This document shows, piece after piece, positions 46,151-53,386 of a stretch of 64,000 bases of DNA. Below the pieces are notes generated by a model. That model worked only from the letters and a program-made list of their open reading frames with translations, was not told where the DNA came from and ran no database searches. Made by a program: the position numbers and the translations under genes. Source of the DNA: an uncultured Nitrospirota bacterium (lineage in GTDB: Bacteria > Nitrospirota > Nitrospiria > Nitrospirales > UBA8639); NCBI GenBank assembly GCA_937139405.1, contig CAKZPV010000001.1:1-64000 (forward strand), given 5' to 3'. Within the stretch, counting starts at the first letter, position 1; every line of letters starts with the position of its first letter.

Positions 46151-46360
46151 ATGTTTAAATTGAAACTTACTCTTGCGCTAATACTTGGCGCCTTATTAAT
46201 GCTGATAGCATTGCAAAATATGGCGTCCGTTGAGTTGACTTTTCTGTTATGGACCTTTGAGACGCGCCGTATTGTACTGATTGCCTTCTGTGTTATTGTC
46301 GGGATTGTCATTGGCCGAATTTCAGGATCTTTGCACCGACTGAGGAACAATAAAGAATAG
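46151..46360 (+). CDS. LapA-like (DUF1049) small membrane protein, copy 2
   Basis: A 69-residue protein with two membrane helices (about 5-27 and 39-58) and the central motif QNMASVELTFLLWTF. It is nearly identical through the core to copy 1 at 21324 but has a complete first helix and a basic C-terminal tail (HRLRNNK). LapA-domain proteins interact with the lipopolysaccharide assembly machinery. The ribosome site is weak. It appears to be a single-gene unit. Confidence 0.82.
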   Translation: MFKLKLTLALILGALLMLIALQNMASVELTFLLWTFETRRIVLIAFCVIVGIVIGRISGSLHRLRNNKE

Positions 46361-46482
46361 TCTTATCGTTTTCTAATATTTTTATGACTCCCTACATCAC
46401 AAGAAAACTCTGAATTTAGCCAAAGATCAAGGCTAAGTGTTGTAGTAAAAGCCGTACTGTTTCACAGATTAGGAGGGAATCA

Positions 46483-47025
46483 ATGAAGTACCTATTAATC
46501 TTATGCTCGGTAGCATTGCTCAGTGCATGCTCATCCCCCAAAAGTGGTCTTGGGAAAATTGCAGAGTTAGAAAGCCAAGCGTATGAGCAAATCAGCGATC
46601 AGTACGATGAGGGTCAGAAAGATGCAGCTGCCGGTGAGAAAACCATTACCAAAGGACGCAAACTTATTGAAGAAGGTCGCGCTGAAGTTAGGGAAGGTGA
46701 TGAAAAAGTCTATGAAGGCAACGAAATGGTCCAAAGTAGTCGCGCTCAGTATGCAAGAGACACGGATTATGTATCTACACCTGAAAGCCCTAGTGAAATT
46801 CAGACCAGCACCGATAAACTGACAGGTATTGGTGAAGAATGGGAAAAAGGTATTGGGTTGGTGAAGAAAGGGAATAAACTAATCTCTTCGGGCAATGATA
46901 AAATTGATGAAGGGGAGGCAAAAATCCGTGAAGGACGCTCACAAGTTGAACGTGGAAAAAGTTTGATGCGCGAAGCAGAGGCCGCTTATAACACAAGAAA
47001 ATCAAACTTTAGAAATTACCCGTAA
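46483..47025 (+). CDS. Lipoprotein with glycine-phased heptad repeats
   Basis: A 180-residue lipoprotein: signal segment YLLILCSVALLSAC with lipobox LSAC (Cys about 16). Two blocks of seven-residue repeats follow (about 50-92 and 120-165), each roughly G-x-x-x-(I/V/L)-x-E, for example GRAEVRE, GDEKVYE, GEAKIRE. The blocks are separated by a Pro/Ser-rich linker (about 97-110). This predicts two long charged helices that may coil together, similar in style to Lpp-like or spacer lipoproteins. TTAGGAGGGAA precedes the ATG. Function unknown; an envelope spacer or tether is plausible. Confidence 0.85.
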   Translation: MKYLLILCSVALLSACSSPKSGLGKIAELESQAYEQISDQYDEGQKDAAAGEKTITKGRKLIEEGRAEVREGDEKVYEGNEMVQSSRAQYARDTDYVSTPESPSEIQTSTDKLTGIGEEWEKGIGLVKKGNKLISSGNDKIDEGEAKIREGRSQVERGKSLMREAEAAYNTRKSNFRNYP

Positions 47026-47452
47026 GGATTTTGTTGCAGCAACCCAATTAAGTTGAAAAGTGCTGTTTTGAAAAAGTCAGTCGTTCATCTAATCCATCCA
47101 GGTTCAGAGCTTCCCGTTCGACCAGCTGAAATCGTTTCAATAACCCAATTCGGTTGGTGATTGCTGTACCCTTCGCAATTCCCATCCAAGACCACCAACA
47201 AAGCGCTGGAAAGGTCTAATTTCCACAAAAGAAAGCTCAGTTCTATCACTTCATTGTTTAAATGACAAAGATAACGAGGCATTCGAGGATGATGAGAATA
47301 GCTGTTAGTTTAATGCATCATGCCGCACGCTCTCTTTCAATATCATTCGTATTTTTGGTCTAACCGATGACTTCCGCCACGGCTTGGAGAAATCGTTTTC
47401 ATCTTTGATCCGTTCGACCTGATCATATGTTCTCAACTGAGAAAGGACAAAA
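47026..47452. other. Gene-free stretch between the heptad lipoprotein and zntB-like gene
   Basis: About 430 bases. The minus-strand frame 47085-47282 (65 codons) has no ribosome site and no recognisable domain. A GGTCTAA at 47355-47361 lacks a TGTGAC at 18 bases and is not called as an ECF site. Nothing else stands out. Confidence 0.4.
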
Positions 47453-48427
47453 ATGAGTACGGAACAAGGGCTTATTTTTGCTTGTACGTTAAACAGGAAC
47501 GGCGCTTCCCAGTCTCTCACTTGGGATGAAGTGAACAAGTGGTCATCGCAGCAAGGGCCCTTGTGGGTTCATCTTGATCGAGTCGGTACGGATAGCCAAC
47601 AATGGCTTCGAGAGAAAAGCGGCCTCAGCACTATCGTTGCCGATGCTCTTCTGGAAGAAGAAACACGACCACGAATCATGGTTCTTGATGATAGTCTGTT
47701 TCTTTCGCTTCGAGGGGTGAACCTCAATCCAGGTGCAGAGCCTGATGATATGATCTCGATTCGACTGTATATCGACGCCAATCGAGTCGTCACTGTGCGG
47801 CATCGCCTTCTGATGACGATTCAAGATATGCGTTCAAGTATAACTGCCAACAATGGCCCCAGAAATCCAGGAGAATTTTTGACAGTGTTGGTTGATCGCC
47901 TGATGGAACGTATGGCTCCTGTTGTCCATCAATTGGACGAAGAAATTGATGAGGCGGAGGAACAAATCATTGGGCAGGCCAGTTATCAACTTCGCAGTCA
48001 ACTGGGCAGCCTTCGTCGCCAAGTCATTGCATTTCGACGGTACATTTCACCTCAGCGGGAAGTGATCGGGCATCTTCATCACGCACAACTTTCTTGGCTT
48101 ACGTCAACACAGCGAGCAAGGATTAGGGAAGTGGCAGACCACTTCATTCGCTATGTCGAAGACCTTGATGCCGCTCGTGATCGCATGGGTGTAATGCAAG
48201 AGGAATTGACAGGAAAATTATCGGAGCAAATGAACAAAACGATGTATATTCTCACGGTATTGGCGGGTATTTTTCTTCCCATCACCTTCGTAACCGGCTT
48301 GCTAGGAATCAATGTTGGGGGGATCCCCGGATCTGAAGATCCTTGGGCATTTACCACCGTCTGTTTGTCATTAACTTCGGTGGGAGTGTTACTCATTGGC
48401 ATTTTTCGGTGGCTGAAGTGGTTGTAA
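47453..48427 (+). CDS. zntB: CorA/ZntB-family divalent cation transporter
   Basis: 324 residues: a large N-terminal cytosolic funnel domain (about 1-250) with long helices (EEIDEAEEQIIGQ), then two C-terminal membrane helices. The pore loop after the first helix is GINVGGIPG, the ZntB version of the CorA GMN motif, with Ile in place of Met. ZntB proteins transport Zn2+ or related cations, driven by a proton gradient or by the membrane potential. AAAGGAC precedes the ATG. A broken duplicate of the last 40 codons lies at 49413-49569, after terC. Confidence 0.9.
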   Translation: MSTEQGLIFACTLNRNGASQSLTWDEVNKWSSQQGPLWVHLDRVGTDSQQWLREKSGLSTIVADALLEEETRPRIMVLDDSLFLSLRGVNLNPGAEPDDMISIRLYIDANRVVTVRHRLLMTIQDMRSSITANNGPRNPGEFLTVLVDRLMERMAPVVHQLDEEIDEAEEQIIGQASYQLRSQLGSLRRQVIAFRRYISPQREVIGHLHHAQLSWLTSTQRARIREVADHFIRYVEDLDAARDRMGVMQEELTGKLSEQMNKTMYILTVLAGIFLPITFVTGLLGINVGGIPGSEDPWAFTTVCLSLTSVGVLLIGIFRWLKWL

Positions 48428-48662
48428 AATAACTTTTGACGAAAAAGTCTTCGTACATGGCCATAACAATAATACTAAGGATTAAGTTTGTCCTCTCAGT
48501 CATGAATCCATTCAGAGGTAACGGGAAAATTCGTCCAAAATATTTCTGCTCATAGCATCTTTCTTTAGGTACATTTGGCATGTTTCCTCAATGTTTACAG
48601 TTGAAGGTTAGCAATACCCATAATGTTCCTGCTTTTGATACCCACGCTTCTTAAGAGAATCT

Positions 48663-49412
48663 ATGGATTGGCTTTTAGACCCTCAGGCATGGATCGCCTT
48701 AGCCACACTCACCGCCTTAGAAGTCGTTTTGGGTATCGACAATATTATTTTTATTTCCATACTTGCTGGCAAGCTTCCACTAGATCAACAAGAACGGGCA
48801 CGTTTTATTGGGCTCATTGTGGCCTTGGTGACCCGTCTTCTCCTTCTCTTTTCTTTGTCGTGGTTGATGCAGTTGACCGCACCATTGTTTACCCTCCTCA
48901 GCCAAGAGCTTTCGGGTCGTGATTTGATTCTATTAGCCGGAGGACTGTTTTTATTAGTGAAAAGCACCTTGGAAATTCATGATAAATTGGAAGGTGAGGC
49001 ACACCAGACATCCACGCGCGCGGCAGCTTCATTCGCTGGAGTCGTCATTCAAATAGGACTCATTGATATTGTCTTTTCCCTCGACTCGGTCATTACCGCG
49101 ATCGGGATGGCGAATCGCTTGGCCATCATGGCCTTAGCCGTCATCATTGCCGTCATCGTCATGATGTTGTCGGCCAACGCCATTAGCGCATTTATTGATC
49201 GACATCCGACGATTAAAATACTGGCGCTCAGTTTTCTCTTGCTCATCGGTGTGATGTTAATGGGAGAAGGTCTGGATATGCATATTCCGAAAGGATATAT
49301 CTACTTTGCCATGGCGTTTTCTTGCGGGGTGGAGCTCCTGAATACCAAGATCAGAAAAAAACATTCATCGCCCGTGACACTGCGGGAGCCTCCCCCCGAC
49401 AAATCGCCTTGA
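48663..49412 (+). CDS. TerC-family integral membrane protein
   Basis: 249 residues with seven membrane helices. The opening ALTALEVVLGIDNIIFISILAG and IGLIDIVFSLDSVITAIG segments each hold the conserved acidic residues of the TerC/YoaE group, whose members export or deliver metal ions (notably Mn2+) to exoenzymes or confer tellurite resistance. AAGAGAATCT precedes the ATG. It sits between a ZntB-type transporter and a fossil of its 3' end. The substrate is not fixed by sequence. Confidence 0.9.
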   Translation: MDWLLDPQAWIALATLTALEVVLGIDNIIFISILAGKLPLDQQERARFIGLIVALVTRLLLLFSLSWLMQLTAPLFTLLSQELSGRDLILLAGGLFLLVKSTLEIHDKLEGEAHQTSTRAAASFAGVVIQIGLIDIVFSLDSVITAIGMANRLAIMALAVIIAVIVMMLSANAISAFIDRHPTIKILALSFLLLIGVMLMGEGLDMHIPKGYIYFAMAFSCGVELLNTKIRKKHSSPVTLREPPPDKSP

Positions 49413-49569
49413 AACCAGTGTCGCAATGGTACCCGTTTTTATGTCGTTGGTTGGATCGGCGGCATTCCTGTGTCTGAAAAATCTATGGGCGTTCACCACC
49501 GCCTGTTTGTTATTGACCTCTGGAGGAGTTTTACTCATAGGACTTTTTCGTTGATTCAAGTGGTTGTAA
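49413..49569 (+). pseudogene. Fossil of a zntB 3' end
   Basis: Conceptual translation gives WAFTTACLLLTSGGVLLIGLFR then a stop (TGA 49552-49554) then FKWL and TAA. This matches the intact gene's end, WAFTTVCLSLTSVGVLLIGIFRWLKWL, with Trp mutated to stop. Just upstream, in another frame, GGIPVSE matches GGIPGSE of the pore loop, so at least one frameshift separates the pieces. No upstream part of the transporter is left; the preceding DNA is terC. It therefore looks like the remains of a duplication or recombination event. Confidence 0.7.
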
Positions 49570-49582
49570 CAGGATAATTGAT

Positions 49583-49609
49583 GACGGGATTGCTATCCGT
49601 CCTCTTTTT
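49583..49609 (+). terminator. Intrinsic terminator
   Basis: GACGGGAT pairs with ATCCGTC across a TGCT loop with one bulged G, followed by CTC and TTTTT (49605-49609). It follows the zntB fossil and would end the terC transcript. Confidence 0.6.
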
Positions 49610-49863
49610 ATTTACATACTAGAAAATAGTAGCTAGTGAGACTTCTTCGGTGTGAATGACCAACTCCAAATTTCCCACAGCGTCATAAAGGCTCGAGAAC
49701 GAAATTCCAAGGGTGAACAAGATAATGAAAAAACTCAGGCTGAAACCAGCAGTGTGAGCTTCCTAAATAGAAATAAGGCTGGAGTAGCCATAAAAATCTT
49801 CTTGGCCTGGCGTTAACAGCGAGCGGCTATTCCGACAATAAGGTCGCCGTTCAATCATGGCGA

Positions 49864-50811
49864 CTAACTCATATTGCCAGGGCGATTATGGCGTACGACT
49901 AGCACCGAGCACGGAGCATAACGGACGACCTTGTGAGACACACTCCCCAACAAGAATCGTCGTAGACCTGTTAGCCCTTTAGATCCCATGATAACGAGAT
50001 CCGCTCGAATCCGTCGGGAGGCTTTGATGATCTCTTCGGCTTCATGACCAAAGGCAAGATTTTCCACTACCTCAAACTCCCGACGCTCCAAGGATTTTTG
50101 AGTTTCTTCTAACAGTTTTGTTCCTTCTCGGCCACGAACTTGCAAAAGATCTTCTGCTAATTTCTTAAATTCGCCAATCTGAGTACAGTTGGTCGTTAAG
50201 AGTTGTGCTGTTTGATGAAGTTTCTTTCTCACAACATGAAGAAGGGTCAGCACTGTGGAAGAAGGAAAGCCTACAGTGTTAACAAACTCCAGGCCCTTTT
50301 CTATATCAGGCGAGCCATCAGTGGCGATCAATATTTTCATACTTTTCATGGATTTTTTTGGTCGAGTCTTTCCCCGCACGATCAACACTGAACAGGGAGC
50401 CTCATTTAATACCCATTCGCTTACACTCCCAAGCAGAAACCCCGATATTTTCGAGAGACCACGTGTGCCGAGGACTACAAGGTCGATGTGATTGTCAGAA
50501 ATGGTCTTCAGAATTTCTGTTCCCGGAACTCCATCCATGACGAATGAGTGAACGTCGAGGTTTAAGCTTCGGAACGTTTTCTCCATCTGACTGAGAACAT
50601 GTTGCATCTTCGTGGCTGCATCCGCACGCATACGATTGATTTGCTCCACCACACGTAAAGAACGTCCTGAGGTTCCTAACCGAAGCCATTCATCGAGTGG
50701 ATTAACGTGGAGGAGATATATGACAGACTTCGCTGGAAACCGAATTCGCTGTAAAAATTGTGCCGCAGCTATTGAATCCGTGGAATCATCCACCGCCAGT
50801 AATAGGTTCAT
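49864..50811 (-). CDS. Tandem universal stress protein (two UspA domains), copy 1
   Basis: 315 residues made of two UspA domains (about 1-150 and 155-305). Each has the ATP-binding loop: VVLGTRGLSKISGFLLGSVS in the first and VIMGSKGLTGLRRFLLGSVS in the second. Each also has the DxS/T start strand (LLAVDDSTDS, LIATDGSPD). Such proteins bind ATP or other nucleotides and are induced by stress or growth arrest. AAGGAG seven bases upstream fixes the ATG. It is the last of a minus-strand series after the antiporter gene. Confidence 0.93.
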   Translation of the reverse strand: MNLLLAVDDSTDSIAAAQFLQRIRFPAKSVIYLLHVNPLDEWLRLGTSGRSLRVVEQINRMRADAATKMQHVLSQMEKTFRSLNLDVHSFVMDGVPGTEILKTISDNHIDLVVLGTRGLSKISGFLLGSVSEWVLNEAPCSVLIVRGKTRPKKSMKSMKILIATDGSPDIEKGLEFVNTVGFPSSTVLTLLHVVRKKLHQTAQLLTTNCTQIGEFKKLAEDLLQVRGREGTKLLEETQKSLERREFEVVENLAFGHEAEEIIKASRRIRADLVIMGSKGLTGLRRFLLGSVSHKVVRYAPCSVLVVRHNRPGNMS

Positions 50812-50878
50812 AAATACGCTCCTTTTTCTTTTTTCGGAAGGTAAAACGCTCGGTTGCCGTCAACCATGGATTCCTCGC

Positions 50879-52081
50879 CTACAAACGATCCCCATAGCGC
50901 CCGTAGAACCACTTCATGATAAAAGGAGGCAATAGCGTGGTGAATGCGATCACCATCACCATACCGGCGTAGATCTCATTACTGAATATTCTGCTAACTC
51001 TTCCTAACTCAGCGAAAATGAGACCGACTTCACCTCGGGGTATCATGGCCAGGGCGACCACTCCACGTACAGCCCATGGTTCTTTGATAAGAAAAGCGCC
51101 AACGAGCTTACCAGCAATAGCTACGACCAGCAGGGTTAGCGAAAATCCCCAAATAAAGGTGGACTCCCAATTTATTTGGTGCAGGTTAAGAGAGAGTCCC
51201 ACAAACACAAAAAATATCGGCGTAAACAGATGGACAATGGGCTTCATCTGATCCTCGATACGATGCGCGAAAGACTCATCGGTATGCAGGGCGATCCCCA
51301 ATGGCAGAAAGAAGCGCCTCGAGAGGGCTAGGCCAGCGGCGAAGCCGCCAAGCAACTCCGGCGCCCCTAAAGCATGGGCCAGCCAGGCGAAGAAGAGGAC
51401 CAGCGTGACGATGGTAGTAGGGAGCAGACCGGGGATCACACTAATCACATCGAACCGTCTGATGATCAGTGAAATCATCTTGGCGGCTACGGGTGCCAGT
51501 ACAAAAAATGCGCCCACAAACACCAACACTTTGCTAGCGTTGAGCAAACTTACTCCTCCGCCGATGGAGAATTCGTAGAGAAGGGCTAGCAACACCACGC
51601 CCAAAATGTCGTCTAATACGGCTGCTCCCAAAACAATCTGTCCTTCGGGCGCCTGTTGACGTTTGAGATCAGATAACACCCGCACAGTGATACCAATACT
51701 GGTGGCAGTCAACGTGCCGCCGATGAACAACGACACCAATAACGACAGGCCAAATCCCCAGTAGCCCAAGGCGAATCCCAATCCCAACGGCAACACAAAT
51801 CCTGATATCGCCACCAAGAAAGATTTCATTCCGGTGCGTACCAAGCGTTTAACATCTGTCTCTAAACCGACCTCGAACAACAGCAAGATAATGCCGATCT
51901 CTGCCATCAGCTTGATGGCCTCGACCGGCTGGATCCAGCCCAGCAGGCTCGGCCCCAATACTATCCCAGCGAACAATTCGCCGATCACCGAAGGAGCCTG
52001 CAAGCGCGTCGCCAATTCAGCGAACACTCGTGCTGTCAGGAGAATGACTAACAGGTAAAGAAAAAAGTCATGGGTTTCCAT
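50879..52081 (-). CDS. Cation/proton antiporter (CPA2, KefB/NapA-like)
   Basis: About 400 residues with some twelve membrane helices. The core contains PSVIGELFAGIVLGPSLLGW and the ion-site helix GAAVLDDILGVVLLAL with the paired Asp residues of CPA2 exchangers; VGLETDVKRL is another family mark. There is no cytosolic RCK/TrkA domain, so it is a membrane-only form. It should exchange Na+ or K+ for H+. ATG 52081 is chosen over a TTG three bases upstream; GGTGA lies seven bases before. It sits between two tandem universal stress proteins, which may act as its nucleotide-sensing partners (inference). Confidence 0.9.
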   Translation of the reverse strand: METHDFFLYLLVILLTARVFAELATRLQAPSVIGELFAGIVLGPSLLGWIQPVEAIKLMAEIGIILLLFEVGLETDVKRLVRTGMKSFLVAISGFVLPLGLGFALGYWGFGLSLLVSLFIGGTLTATSIGITVRVLSDLKRQQAPEGQIVLGAAVLDDILGVVLLALLYEFSIGGGVSLLNASKVLVFVGAFFVLAPVAAKMISLIIRRFDVISVIPGLLPTTIVTLVLFFAWLAHALGAPELLGGFAAGLALSRRFFLPLGIALHTDESFAHRIEDQMKPIVHLFTPIFFVFVGLSLNLHQINWESTFIWGFSLTLLVVAIAGKLVGAFLIKEPWAVRGVVALAMIPRGEVGLIFAELGRVSRIFSNEIYAGMVMVIAFTTLLPPFIMKWFYGRYGDRL

Positions 52082-52227
52082 CAAACATTCACCAAAGCAT
52101 CAACTTTCAGGAATTCGAGAGGCCATGCCTCCCTGCGTGGGCCCACAATAATGTCGGTCACTTCATGGTCACCACTGTCCGAAGAATTAGTTCAGAAAGA
52201 TCATGGAGAATGATGAAGGACATCCCG

Positions 52228-53175
52228 TTATGGCCTTTTCCTCAGTTTCCGAGCAACGAGCACTGAACATTGCGCATGCCGAACGACTTTGTGTGACACA
52301 CCTCCTAACATCATGACTCGTCTGAGTTCCGTCACGCCTCTTGACCCTACGACGATGAGATCTGTTTGGGCATCTTGCGCAGCTTTGAGAATTTCATCAG
52401 CCGCGTGACCTTCGGTCAGCTTGATGTCTACTTCCAGCTCTTCCCCCATCAGATCATGTTGAGTGTTCTCAAGAAGCTGGACTCCCGCTTGCCGACCAGT
52501 CTGCATACAATCTTCCGCAAACTTTGTCGTGTCCATATGACCCGAGACCAAAGCCAAGGCTATCAAAGCCGAAGGTTTTTCCACGACATGAAGGATGGTG
52601 AGGCGCGATGTTTTTGGAAGCTTGAGGGTCTTGAGTAAGGCTACCGCTTCCCAGGAATCTGAAGAGCCATCCATAGCTAGCAGAACGTGCAGACCACGAG
52701 AGCTATTTACGGCGGCCTCTTGTGGTCGCTCGCGTATGACTAATACGGAGCAAGGAGCATCGTAGAGCACCCACTCACTCACGCTCCCCAAAAGAAAACG
52801 TTTCAACCCTGACAGGCCTTTGGTTCCCAACGCGACAAGGTGAATTTGATATTGCTCAATCGCCGTGAGAATTTGGGCGCCGGGAATCCCTTCTATAACC
52901 AAGGAATGAATCTCTAAATCTTGTTCGTGAAATAGGGCTGCTAGACGATTCACTAAATGCCGGGCGTTTTCCATTGTCTTCTGCCGAACTTCGGAAAGTT
53001 GCTCTCTTACCTGTCCAAGCATGCGAGGGAAATGATCTGGGCCAGGCAGCTCTGCTTGAGCTTCTTCCACATAAAGTAGATACAATTTAGAGTGAGTCGG
53101 GAGTCGAAGGGCTTCAACAAACTTGGCAGCCGACGAAGAATTTTGTGAGGGATCCACTGCCAGTAATACGTTCAT
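52228..53175 (-). CDS. Tandem universal stress protein (two UspA domains), copy 2
   Basis: 315 residues, the same length and layout as the copy at 49864. The first UspA domain has VALGTKGLSGLKRFLLGSVS, and the second has VVGSRGVTELRRVMMLGGVS with one extra residue in the phosphate loop. The start strands are LLAVDPSQNSS and LLAMDGSSDS. The two copies are clearly paralogous but well diverged, so the duplication is old. AAGGAG precedes the ATG. It lies between glgP and the antiporter on the same strand. Confidence 0.93.
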   Translation of the reverse strand: MNVLLAVDPSQNSSSAAKFVEALRLPTHSKLYLLYVEEAQAELPGPDHFPRMLGQVREQLSEVRQKTMENARHLVNRLAALFHEQDLEIHSLVIEGIPGAQILTAIEQYQIHLVALGTKGLSGLKRFLLGSVSEWVLYDAPCSVLVIRERPQEAAVNSSRGLHVLLAMDGSSDSWEAVALLKTLKLPKTSRLTILHVVEKPSALIALALVSGHMDTTKFAEDCMQTGRQAGVQLLENTQHDLMGEELEVDIKLTEGHAADEILKAAQDAQTDLIVVGSRGVTELRRVMMLGGVSHKVVRHAQCSVLVARKLRKRP

Positions 53176-53386
53176 GGTTAAGCTCCTTTTTCTCTAGTTG
53201 CGAAGAACGACTTTCCTGCTGCCTTGTATTCGAAACAATTTTTTCTCGTTTTACTAAAAAATTACTAGCTAGCCTGACTGCTAAAACTTTTCATCCAAGT
53301 TGGTACTATGGATTCACCATAGGTAAATTCATGCTGTATACACTTGATACGGAAAGACGTAGAAGACTTTGATCCATTATGTGGAA

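Noticed and set aside
47085-47282. Minus-strand 65-codon frame, briefly considered as a transposase remnant
   Set aside because: No transposase motif or terminal repeats can be seen. Insufficient evidence.
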